This document shows positions 57,701 to 64,000 of a stretch of DNA of 64,000 nucleotides, piece by piece; the first letter of the stretch is position 1, and each line of letters opens with the position of its first letter. The translations under genes were made by a program, and so were the position numbers. Origin of the DNA: Varanus komodoensis (taxonomy: Eukaryota; Chordata; Lepidosauria; Squamata; Varanidae); contig NW_025336598.1 in the NCBI RefSeq assembly GCF_004798865.1, positions 28,149,935-28,213,934 on the forward strand, in the 5' to 3' direction. Below the pieces are notes generated by a model that saw nothing but the letters and a program-made list of their open reading frames with translations, had not been told where the DNA came from and did not search any database.

Positions 57701-60700
57701 GTAAATTGAGAGAAAAGAACCTATTATTAAAAGACTGTAACTTCTTCTACTACTAAACTTTGGGTGGACAGTTCAGCAGTGAGATGATGATACCCAGAAA
57801 GATAATACAGCGGGACCCCCATATCTGCAAGGATAGGTGCCAAGCTCCCCAGCACATTTCTGAAACTGCAGATAACAGTGAACACTATATACTGTACATT
57901 TACATTTCCTTTTCTTTCCAGTTGTAGGGAACTGGTTCCTTTCCAGTGTAGGGAACTGGTCTGCCTGAGTCTCTAAGATCTTACAGTATCCAGAAAATGG
58001 GCATTAGGCTCAGAAAGATGTGTTCTATGCTCTCTTAACTTTCACTTTCTGTATACTTTCACTTTCTTACTCTGTAGAAATCGTCTCAATTTTCCATATT
58101 ACCAACTAGCTCTCATCACAATCCCTTTTATTTAATGAATTCCAAACTTCAGTATATTAGCAATAGTTCAGTTATTGGCTATAAACTAGTTAAATAGTCC
58201 TGACAAGCTCACTAATGAAGGACTGTCTTTCTTGTGCTTCACTCCTCCTTTCAGTTTCACTTTACTGTGCCATCTATAACAACAGAGGGGTGTGTGTGTG
58301 TCTATCAGGACTATAGTGCCAAGACTCAAACCTATATAACTGAAACTTGGCATGCATACTAAAGAAGTGTCCACTGTAAAGAATCCCAAAGCCTTTGCTG
58401 TATCAAACTAAGGGCTATTCCAACTTGCACAGAGCTAGGTTCATTCCCTGGTATTATGAACAATCCACACAGTCTCTCAATCCCTAGTGAAGCTCACATT
58501 TCATTACACTTTTAACAGGATTTCCTGGTATATTTCTGAGTGATTTGCAGACAGTGTCCAATTCTCAATTTTTGAAATAATAAGGGTGCTTCCAGATGAA
58601 GCCTTTATAGTGCAATTGCTTCATTCATGGAATTTTGCAGGAGATTCAGATGTCATTATCTTCAATTTGTGGCCCTTCCTTGTTTTCCCACTGCTTCTTC
58701 CATCTTGTTCATTAGCAAAGAAAACCTGATAAGGGAAAAGACAGAATAGCTGGCTAATACCTTTTGATTGTTAGCACTGGGAACCCTCTTTCTGAAAGCA
58801 TCCTGGACCTACATTTGGTTGTGAGAAACCCCAGCTATAGGTTTCTCCAGGTCAGCCGAGTATTTGGAATTTAGTAGGTTCCCCTGAGCCACCATTTTGC
58901 ATCTGCTTCCAGTTGGTGGACCTTGGGTTCAAGCAAAAAGCAAAGTAGATCCTGTAAGCCTTGAAGTCTGCCTTTCTCTGCTCTACAGAAACATGGAACG
59001 TATTTTAAAAGGGTAGGAATCCCTTTCATGCCACCTCTGTGAGCCACAACCATGTTCCTGCTCCAAGTCAGCTTAGACCCTAAACATGAACACTACTGTT
59101 GAGAGACTGATAATACATTGCAATGTTTTGGATCCATCCATCTTTTCATGCCAGGCAGTATAACAATGAAATTAATTAATTAATTAAAGGAGAACAGTTC
59201 GTCACAATTTTCCCCCAAACCCTTCCCTGGATACTTGGGACAGCTTGACTGATATATCCATATCTGCCACAGAAGTTAGAAGTAAGTATAAATCTTTCCC
59301 TTATTACAATTTGTGCCTATCAATAGCATCCCGGTGAACAAAAATTGAGAAACCACTGCTGTATTACATTTCTGGATATGGAAGTAGGGAGTGACAGTCG
59401 TGATTGAAAACATAACTCAGGATGTGTGGCTCTTGTTTAAGAAAAGGGGGAATAGACATTTGCTCTGCACATGTTTCCTTGAACAGAACTATTGTCCAGA
59501 AAGCACGCATGTCAATTCCATAATTCACAAAATAACATAAGCACAATAATGCAATAAAACCCCTTTTACAGCACAATCCTGTACAGGCCTATTCAGTAGT
59601 AAATCTCACTGCATTCCAGTGGGCTTATTTCCAAGAAAGTGGATAGAGGATGGCAGCCTAAGGCCTATATCTGAGCGGACAGGCATAGTACAGCTCTGAA
59701 ATATCAGTAATATTATAAGAACAATAGAAACACGAGAAATGCTTATGATAAGACTTTCTAAACGCTTAAAAGGAAGAAGGTTGATGTATTAAGATGTTTT
59801 TAAAGATGTGAACTTTTAAAAATTCAGAACTTAAGGACCTACAAGACAGTATTATAAAATGCACTGTTTAAAGCAAATACCTTCAGGAGCTATAACTTCC
59901 ATCATTCCAGAAACCTGGGGAAATACAGAGGATAACTCCAAGTGGTATTTCTAAGAAGCTATTTACTAGCAGCATATTAGCTAAATGTATCATATGTATA
60001 CAACCTGAAAAGCATGTCCTCAGAAAACATTCACATACAGTTTCTTAGTTTTACTAGAGGTCACCTAAAGTTATTATTTAATTTTTTGTGAAAGCAATAG
60101 GTATAAAGCACACATAAATGTTTTAACAAATGTTCACAAAAAGTACCATGATGCCAAAGATCTCAGTTCCTGCATCTCTAGAAAGGACTAGGAAATATGC
60201 CTGTCTGAACACTTGCTGCCCCTCAGTGTAAGCAGCACTGAGCTAAATAAACCAATCGACTGTTTAATCTAAGACAGCTCCTCATTTTTCAAAGCTTGAC
60301 AAGAACAGTAATGCATAATACAAGGTTTGTTGCCAACCTTAAAACAGGAAAACGTGAGCAGCAGTTTTATTTATTACATTTATATCCCGCCTTTTTCTTT
60401 TTTAAAAGAAGCTTGCCTCGTTCTCCTGCTGCTCTCAGTCTTATCCTAATAACAACCACCCTGTGAGTTAGGTTAGGCTGAGAGTCTGTAACTGGCCCAA
60501 AGTTATCCAGTTGGCTCCATGGCTGAGCAGGGATTAGAATCCAGAACACCTGAGTCTCAGACCTACTCTTAACCACTACACCACACTGGTTCTCCCTTTA
60601 TGAATTGTCATGGCCTGTATTCTTTAAAATCAAACGACTGTTGTTCTTTTCTGATTGCAGAGAATCTAAGAATATTCTAAAAACTAAAGAAAGCAAACTT

Positions 60701-63682
60701 CAGCAGAAGCAGAAGATAAATACAGGGCTGGAGGTATTTAAAATCCTTCCAATAAATCTATTTGCTTCTACATTAATTGTGTGATTTCAACACTGGAAAT
60801 TACACTATATACAAATTGTTTCAGTGGAATCCTGGTGCTTATGTAATGGTACTGTGGGGTTTTTACTCAAGAGTGCACATATGCATTCTGCTTTTCCTTA
60901 TTCTGATGGGGTAGCAGTGGCCACCTTTCTCTATCTTACCCACTGAAATAGATTCACAAGTGAAAACACTGGCACAATAATGCTTCAGTGGCACATGGCC
61001 TCATACAACTGTAGGGGCAAGATGACGAGTTGGACCTTTGATGTTTTCTGTTGTCACTTGAGGAACCTATGTCTTGTAGGTAAAGGTTTCCCCTTGACAT
61101 TAAGTCCAGTCATGCCTGACTCTAGGGGACAGTGCTCATCTCCATTTCCTAGTAGAGGGAGCCAGCATTTGTCCGCAGACAGTCTCCGTGGTCATGTGGC
61201 CGGCATGACTAAACACCAAGGTGCACAGAACGCCATTACCTGCCCACCGAAGTGGTACCTTTTTATCTACGTGCATTTGCATGCTTTTAAACTGCAAGGT
61301 TGGCAGGAGCTGGGACAGCACAACAGGAACTCACCCCGTTGTGCAGATTCGAACCGGCGACCTTTCGATCAACCAGCCCAGCAGCACAGTGGTTTAAACC
61401 ACTGCGCCACCTGCAGTCCCTGCCTTGTAGATACTGGCCTGTAATTTCTGCATTTCAAATCCCTCTGACCTCAGTCTTTATAATCCCCCACTACTGTGTG
61501 TGTGCATGCATTTTTATAACAGAGGGTAACATTTCATTTCTAAAAAAGTAGACCACAGTCCATGTAACCTTATACTATAACAAATAAATTAGTCTTTAAT
61601 TTACAAGTCTCTGCTTTCAGCAGGCCTTTTATTTGCAAATTTCCAGGAACAGTCTGATGTTCCACTTATTCTAATTGTTATTCTGTTTCTGGACAGTGGG
61701 CTTTATTTGTAACTGCCATTGTTATGAATATTTGCTTTATTGAATTATTTCTTTTATTAGGTATGGTGCCGTAGAAGTTACCATTCATGGAAATAGTTTT
61801 AAATAAATGCAATTAGTGTTTTAAAACATTGAAAAACAGAAACAAGAGCTATTCCTTTTGACAAGTTTTGGTAAACACTTACTAAGCAGCGCAAAGTGAT
61901 TAATATCTAAAGAAAACATCTATCCACTTTATTCCCATAGGCAACACTGCTTTGTAAATATATATTATGTGTACCAATGTTAAGGTGCAATTCTACGTGA
62001 GCTTAGACCAAAAAAAGGCCTATAACACATACCATACCCCAACCAGCATAGCAAACAGGAGTATGCAAGAAGGTATATACGCCTTATCTTCTCTAAATTT
62101 GCTTAATGTCTTAATTAAGTCATAGAATGTAACAACTGGAGTGACATGATTTTACTAGCAGCAAAAATATTTTCTCTGAATATTATTCATTTATTTAAAA
62201 CATTTTTATCCTGTCTTAATCCAAAATGGTTATCAAGACAGCTTGCTTGACCTTACTTGACTCCACAGAACTAGCATGCATAAAGAAGACAATTCTAGAA
62301 TCCATGTAGTGTCATAATGCTCTGCATGAATCAGGATGTTCTTCAGTAAGTCAGTATATTCAGAATTGAAGCAATCTCATTAACAGTTGCTACGCAACCT
62401 TGCCAAAGTCTATTGTTGCATTGATCTGCAAGACAGAGGCCCAGAACTCTTAGTTACTAGTCTTTATCTCTGAGTATTGACTAGTAAGATTTAAATTTTA
62501 AAATTCATATGTGGCATATATGACACATGTGCAACAGCTGCTATTTCTAGAGAACACTAGAATCTCTGCTAATCATTGATCTGAACCCTATTTACATTAG
62601 TAAACTGAATTCAGCAGGTCTGGCTTGAATTCAAATGGGAATAAGCCAATTTAAATGCTTTGCAGATCACTACCAATGTTTGATTACTCACTTATGTATG
62701 TCCCCCCTCTGAGGGGAGTGGATGCTTTTACACAGGGTGGGGAAGAATGGGAAACAGGCACCACTCTGGATGCTCTGTTATGGAATGGTATAAAAAAACT
62801 AGTAAATCAATAAATGTTCTTAATATCACTGCAAAGAGATCAGTTCCTTTAGTCAGCAGAAGGAATGGCTATTCCCCCTGAACCCAAAACTACAACCACT
62901 AACAGAATCTTCACATCACCTTAAGAAAAAAATGAAAAGAACTGAAAACGCTTTCAACACCTTGCCTGTAAATACAGCATACTATTTAACCACATAAAGG
63001 AGCAATTAATCTCCATTTCTACGTCTTAAATATAGACATAGAAAGCTGTTCTCATCATCCCACTCCATTACAATTTTCAAGTAAAAACTGAGTGATTCAA
63101 TGACTTGCCCTGCATAAAAGCCAAATGACCATCTCTCGAAGGTAAAGCAGGATTTCCTCGCGTCCAGCAGCATATACAGATTGTGGTCCCGTTCTACATC
63201 AGACAGATGCCCTTAGGCCAATCCTTTTTTTATCGGGCGGGGCTGCTTTACCTTTGACTGTTTCAGGACAGAGAGAAACGAAAGCCAACAAGCGACAGGC
63301 GAGGATTCCCCGCATGGAAGCGCACTTGGATTTCTTTCTGTTTTACCAGTATTAAAAACGCAGCTTTTTCTTTGAGCGCGCGCAGTGGGCGGGCACTCTT
63401 GGAGCACCTATTTCCCCATTAAGTTTTATGGATCTTCAAAAGTGTTCTTGAGGATGGGCTTTGGACACCAAGAGGAGTCGGACACTGAGAAGCGAAAGGA
63501 AGAGGAGAAGCCTTTTACCTTGGGGGTTGCCGCCCTGGGAATCCCTTGGCCCAGGAGCACATTGAACCTAGACAGGGAAAGGAGAGTGGGGAGATGGGTT
63601 AGGCTTGAGTTGCTCCCTATTCTTAAAACGCTCGATTCTCGCTGGAGAAGCCGATTTACAACTACCTGCTCATGTTGTTCAT
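31810..63682 (-). CDS. ERICH2: ERICH2-like glutamate-rich protein 2, 12 coding exons, 262 aa
   Basis: Twelve minus-strand exons (63666-63682, 63519-63567, 59881-59914, 57108-57144, 54327-54360, 54019-54067, 52080-52116, 42756-42838, 36921-37111, 35307-35364, 33664-33735, 31810-31937) sum to 789 nt. They give one open frame from MNNMSRFNVLLGQG to SSEDSDENA. Every intron is GT-AG and all eleven junction phases agree, which is very unlikely by chance. The N-terminal 177 residues are basic and low-complexity. Residues 178-220 form a TPR-like helix pair (FLNAIMERKYSLAKKLCQM, ILIYEPDNPEAKQF). Residues 221-262 are about 40% Asp/Glu and rich in Ser. The C-terminal part matches ERICH2 as I remember it (APLELMAEFL..., LAKKLCQMILIYEPENPEAK), and the position upstream of GAD1 in the same orientation fits. 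ERICH2 has no established biochemical function. Other isoforms or a different 5' start are possible. Confidence 0.85.
32505..32740 (-). mobile_element. tRNA-derived SINE, full length
   Basis: Inverse reading of the complete element: tail gatttatatcccaccttttt at the left end, ccacaaaaacaaccctgtgg and ggtaggttgggctaag, head cttaaccactacgccacact at the right. Confidence 0.88.
33421..33486. repeat. Dispersed palindromic repeat, copy 7
   Basis: Both ends present: tataatcctatgcattc at the left and aaacatgcataggattcagc at the right, with gacttctagg inside. One of the clearest full units. Confidence 0.75.
33664..33735 (-). CDS. ERICH2: ERICH2 exon 11
   Basis: 72 nt. Acceptor caaattccag|TT, donor G|gtaagt. 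With the preceding A it reads ILIYEPDNPEAKQFLPLIEH then KLLL. The P.N..A pattern is that of a TPR second helix, and this stretch is the part most like mammalian ERICH2. Confidence 0.9.
35307..35364 (-). CDS. ERICH2: ERICH2 exon 10
   Basis: 58 nt. Acceptor tcctttatag|TTT, donor A|gtaagt. Encodes FLNAIMERKYSLAKKLCQM plus the first base of Ile. Enters at phase 0 and leaves at phase 1, exactly as exon 11 needs. Confidence 0.9.
36921..37111 (-). CDS. ERICH2: ERICH2 exon 9
   Basis: 191 nt, the largest exon. Acceptor ttttgtgcag|AT, donor GAG|gtacaa. Encodes DEKIKNSKNVEKASSDG through EKPPDSSDDETNEQNQ and ends KRIAPLQLMGE. It is polar, Lys/Glu/Asn/Asp-rich and probably disordered. The closing APLQLMGE corresponds to APLELMAE in mammals. 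Confidence 0.88.
37644..37710. repeat. Dispersed palindromic repeat, copy 8
   Basis: catttactgaagagataatt, ccactggaatcagtgggtct and tacttccaagtaacatacat, then aggactgagc. Confidence 0.65.
39562..40098. mobile_element. Non-autonomous DNA transposon-like element with GC-rich core
   Basis: Left end cagtggtaccttgctcatga and the inverse of the right end (tacggttcagttcatgacc) form imperfect terminal inverted repeats. Inner repeats read ggtcgtgaccc and gttcacgacc. The core (39.73-40.02 kb) is GC-rich with inverted gatcgtgctgggggcgg and cccccagcacaatcgcgg segments. No transposase frame. Confidence 0.5.
41643..41720 (-). mobile_element. SINE/L2-type tail fragment
   Basis: tttatttatttaggatattt and gtatgccgtcctttgcaaga resemble the inverted tail (tatcccgccttt) of the tRNA SINE family. 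Confidence 0.4.
41745..41865 (+). mobile_element. Reptile SINE tail fragment (second type)
   Basis: ccttagacagtcactgtcag and gacaattggtctgacgtggt then ataagg resemble the tail segment (accaatggtctgactcagtataaggc) of a common reptile SINE. Confidence 0.4.
42110..42478 (+). mobile_element. L2 LINE 3' end
   Basis: gaggagggcctttccattat, aagacctttttattctccca and the terminus ccccagagagtcttgactat tgagtggtatc match squamate L2 tails. A short (AAAAC)n tract follows. Confidence 0.7.
42474..42500 (+). repeat. (AAAAC)n repeat
   Basis: About five units at the 3' end of the L2 fragment. Confidence 0.9.
42589..42670 (+). mobile_element. Sauria SINE 3' end fragment
   Basis: tctatagacaaaggctggct, then gtcagacatgactggattta and atgtcaaggggaaacctttc, the BovB-like tail of Sauria SINEs with an internal deletion. 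Confidence 0.75.
42704..42747 (+). repeat. (CA)n microsatellite beside the ERICH2 exon 8 donor
   Basis: 22 uninterrupted CA units ending 8 bp from the exon 8 donor. In the ERICH2 pre-mRNA this is (UG)22 starting about 9 nt into intron 8. Confidence 0.97.
42756..42838 (-). CDS. ERICH2: ERICH2 exon 8
   Basis: 83 nt. Acceptor gcaatacttag|A, donor G|gtgaga. Completes Arg, then RKTLTRIAKHKNPKMSVRLH and DCIEEEA. Basic then acidic. Phase 2 in, phase 1 out. Confidence 0.85.
44355..44515 (+). mobile_element. L2-like LINE 3' end
   Basis: tttttaatcat-type AT-rich tail: ttgattttatcttctgtttt, tgtaaacttcttttagcacc, then ggatataaacataatgaata. Diverged. Confidence 0.45.
44538..44600. repeat. Dispersed palindromic repeat, copy 9
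   Basis: cattgcagtcctatgcacct, ctattcagaagtaattctta, agttcagaggaatttg. Confidence 0.7.
45530..46672 (+). mobile_element. CR1 LINE, 5'-truncated 3' half
   Basis: Encodes the end of the CR1 reverse transcriptase in broken frames: the palm motif region SRVPQGYVPGLILFNLFINN followed by FTDDTK (the F/YADD catalytic box with Ala replaced by Thr), then the thumb-like HLGHRNRCHKYRLG. The tail ctgtttctatgtttctatga is the CR1 3' octamer-type repeat. Several frame disruptions, so an old inactive copy. Confidence 0.88.
47460..49480 (-). mobile_element. Possible decayed retroelement (DIRS-like)
   Basis: Minus-strand peptide fragments rich in Ser, Arg, Lys and Pro recall gag-like regions of DIRS-type elements. 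It is broken many times and has no clear ends. Old fossil. The call is weak and the stretch could be other repeat sequence. Confidence 0.22.
51192..51583. mobile_element. hAT-like non-autonomous DNA transposon
   Basis: Left end cagtgatggcaaacctttta followed by gagaccaagtgcccaaactg. The right end in inverse reads ttggtgaacccatggcatgt, an imperfect terminal inverted repeat. This is the familiar reptile hAT-derived repeat. No transposase. Confidence 0.65.
52080..52116 (-). CDS. ERICH2: ERICH2 exon 7 (37-nt microexon-like)
   Basis: Long pyrimidine tract tttctttttctttttttag|AA, donor CG|gtaaga. Encodes EVVIEPVQSMP between split Glu and Arg codons. Confidence 0.85.
52290..52385 (-). mobile_element. 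tRNA SINE tail fragment
   Basis: tgcatttatatctcctcttt, gaggcaagcaaggttactta and ccttcacaacaacctggtgg correspond to the inverted SINE tail. Confidence 0.55.
53226..53345. mobile_element. hAT-like MITE, copy 4
   Basis: gtgtcctccaaatgttttgg at the left, tggttgttgtagtcccaaac at the right, with the gttggcc-type end. Same hairpin family as 4866. Confidence 0.6.
54019..54067 (-). CDS. ERICH2: ERICH2 exon 6
   Basis: 49 nt. Acceptor tttgtattgcag|GAA, donor G|gtaaag. Encodes EQKNRQNGRLHVFGPK plus the first base of Glu. Phase 0 in, phase 1 out. Confidence 0.87.
54327..54360 (-). CDS. ERICH2: ERICH2 exon 5 (34 nt)
   Basis: Acceptor cttatattag|G, donor AAG|gtaaaa. Completes Arg, then HNGLGRTDAVK. The weakest acceptor in the model, but phase fits on both sides. 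Intron 5 is only about 260 bp. Confidence 0.8.
56080..56150. repeat. Dispersed palindromic repeat, copy 10
   Basis: gatgtctactcatatgtaag, cacaactgaattcaatgagt and cttattcccaagtaagtgta give a full core. Confidence 0.72.
56241..56263 (+). repeat. (TG)n microsatellite
   Basis: About 11 TG units followed by a G run. Confidence 0.93.
56638..56910. mobile_element. Retroelement terminal-type fragment (possibly DIRS-like)
   Basis: gcaggttgcttaccgataat, ccatctatgtactcacacat and atgcgctccgcacctatgg resemble a terminal sequence common in turtle and squamate genomes that I associate with DIRS-like elements. Solitary, old, no coding part. Confidence 0.35.
57108..57144 (-). CDS. ERICH2: ERICH2 exon 4 (37 nt)
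   Basis: Acceptor cttttctttttag|AT, donor AG|gtaagg. Completes Asp, then GFVLETCLPLS and two bases of Arg. Its entry and exit phases are exactly those required between exons 3 and 5. Confidence 0.85.
57807..57900. mobile_element. Tigger-like (Tc/mariner) terminal fragment
   Basis: tacagcgggacccccatatc then tgcaaggataggtgc recalls the Tigger end (cagtcggccctccgtatccgcgg). A second weak match is cactatatactgta. Confidence 0.35.
59571..59658. repeat. Dispersed palindromic repeat, copy 11
   Basis: gcacaatcctgtacaggcct, attcagtagtaaatctcact, gcattccagtgggcttattt and ccaagaaagtgg: a nearly complete unit. Confidence 0.75.
59881..59914 (-). CDS. ERICH2: ERICH2 exon 3 (34 nt)
   Basis: Acceptor tatttccccag|GTT, donor G|gtattt. 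Encodes VSGMMEVIAPE plus the first base of Asp. Phase 0 in, phase 1 out. Confidence 0.83.
60366..60596 (-). mobile_element. tRNA-derived SINE, full length
   Basis: Inverse reading: tttatatcccgcctttttct at the tail side, aataacaaccaccctgtgag and ttaggttaggctgagagtct, head cttaaccactacaccacact at the right. Confidence 0.88.
61079..61414 (-). mobile_element. Sauria SINE, full length
   Basis: On the minus strand: tRNA-like head with A box tggcgcagtggtt and B box ggttcgaatctg, body with gccggccacatgacc, and BovB-type tail gtcaggcatgactggactta ending ggggaaacctttacc. Full length and little diverged, so probably young. Sauria SINEs are restricted to squamates, which makes this the strongest host clue. 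Confidence 0.92.
62386..62398. promoter_or_regulatory. RFX-like inverted repeat
   Basis: GTTGCTACGCAAC: two GTTGC half-sites with a 3-bp centre, in ERICH2 intron 2. Weaker than the promoter X-box. Confidence 0.3.
62580..62648. repeat. Dispersed palindromic repeat, copy 12
   Basis: tctgaaccctatttacatta, ctggcttgaattcaaatggg and aataagcc: a diverged copy. Confidence 0.55.
63519..63567 (-). CDS. ERICH2: ERICH2 exon 2
   Basis: 49 nt. Acceptor tttccctgtctag|G, donor AAG|gtaaaa. Completes Arg, then FNVLLGQGIPRAATPK. The frame stays open beyond both splice sites, but joining at GT-AG is what fits exon 3. Confidence 0.85.
63666..63682 (-). CDS. ERICH2: ERICH2 exon 1, coding part with start codon
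   Basis: 17 nt: MNNMS plus two bases of Arg, donor CAG|gtagtt. The ATG at 63682 has A at -3. An in-frame TGA nine codons upstream of it closes the frame, so this is the first possible start of the joined frame. A second ATG is three codons later. Confidence 0.7.
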
Positions 63683-63776
63683 GTTGAACAAGCTGCCTGG
63701 GCTTGTTCACTGTGTCCGAACAAAATCCCAGTCCCGTCTTCCTCTCAAATTGCCAATCCAGCCAGCTAGGGACATC

Positions 63777-63790
63777 GTCGCCATAGCAAC
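63777..63790. promoter_or_regulatory. ERICH2: X-box (RFX site) at the ERICH2 promoter
   Basis: GTCGCCATAGCAAC fits the X-box GTNRCC-N2-RGYAAC completely, about 100 bp upstream of the predicted start codon. RFX factors drive cilia and testis gene programs. An inverted CCAAT-type box (ccaat) lies near 63752. Confidence 0.65.
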
Positions 63791-64000
63791 AACGACCGCG
63801 GAGCATCACAGAAAAGAAGGCCGGCCTGAAACGCTGCGCCGGAGCGAAAAGGTTCCTCCCTGCGGCTAAGGGCGCGAGTCTCTGCCTAGGGATGGGGGGG
63901 GGGGGATCTTACAACCCCCCATGCTGCATGGAGGGTATTGAAAGCTGTAGGACCTCTGCTTGTCTCAACATGCATCGGCTTGCACCCCGAGCCTGAGTTA
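63791..64000. other. ERICH2 upstream flank
   Basis: Short CpG-containing promoter flank, a G homopolymer near 63892-63904, then sequence without recognisable features to the window end. Confidence 0.6.

Larger units (their letters stand above)
57145..59880 (-). other. ERICH2: ERICH2 intron 3
   Basis: 2.7 kb with a Tigger-like fragment (57807), an (ATTA)n tract near 59163-59186 and a palindromic repeat (59571). The remainder is unremarkable. Confidence 0.75.
59915..63518 (-). other. ERICH2: ERICH2 intron 2
   Basis: 3.6 kb with a full tRNA SINE (60366), a full Sauria SINE (61079), an RFX-like inverted repeat (62386-62398) and a palindromic repeat (62580). The stretches 61.5-62.4 and 62.7-63.4 kb show nothing else. 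Confidence 0.75.

Noticed and set aside
61290-61414. tRNA gene suggested by A and B boxes
   Set aside because: It is the head of a Sauria SINE, with no cloverleaf acceptor stem.
63426-63809. 127-codon minus-strand frame as the ERICH2 first exon
   Set aside because: Only its middle part (exon 2) is used. The rest crosses a splice donor and acceptor, and its own ATG is in another frame from the joined product.

Overview
The window looks like a squamate reptile (lizard or snake) chromosome. Three things suggest this: a BovB LINE 3' end, Sauria-type SINEs whose 3' ends match that BovB tail, and abundant CR1, L2 and tRNA-derived SINE copies of the kind seen in squamate genomes. It is ordinary intron-rich vertebrate DNA. 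Two protein-coding genes are supported, both on the minus strand.

GAD1 (glutamate decarboxylase 67, the main GABA-synthesising enzyme) fills 1-24,826. The window holds a predicted non-coding exon 1 with a TATA/Inr core promoter, then coding exons 2 to 5 (about 179 codons, the N-terminal third). The rest of the gene, including the catalytic PLP-lysine part, lies left of position 1. The gene's 5' half is embedded in a chain of CpG-dense blocks (about 6.7-8.4, 9.0-10.3, 15.1-18.4, 19.6-23.6 and 24.8-26.8 kb). These blocks contain a canonical RE1/NRSE upstream of the promoter, a spacer-expanded RE1 in intron 2, CTCF-like motifs, a perfect RFX X-box and a plus-strand TATA element. That is what is expected of a neuron-restricted developmental gene.

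The 24.85-31.55 kb interval is intergenic. It carries the distal GAD1 promoter region, a CTCF-like motif and otherwise unremarkable AT-rich sequence.

The second gene fills 31.55-63.7 kb. It is reconstructed here from splice sites and reading phase as 12 coding exons encoding 262 aa, and it is best explained as ERICH2 (glutamate-rich protein 2). Every intron is GT-AG and every exon junction keeps phase. The C-terminal half contains a TPR-like helical pair and an acidic Ser/Glu/Asp tail. The first exon lies beside an X-box, suggesting control by RFX factors. ERICH2 directly upstream of GAD1 in the same orientation matches the amniote gene order as I recall it (SP5-ERICH2-GAD1-GORASP2). Its introns hold CR1, L2, Sauria SINE, hAT-like and other repeats, plus a possible decayed retroelement.

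A short quasi-palindromic repeat unit recurs at least 12 times across the window, including inside CpG islands. All calls rest on reading the sequence and on remembered family features. No alignment or database search was run.
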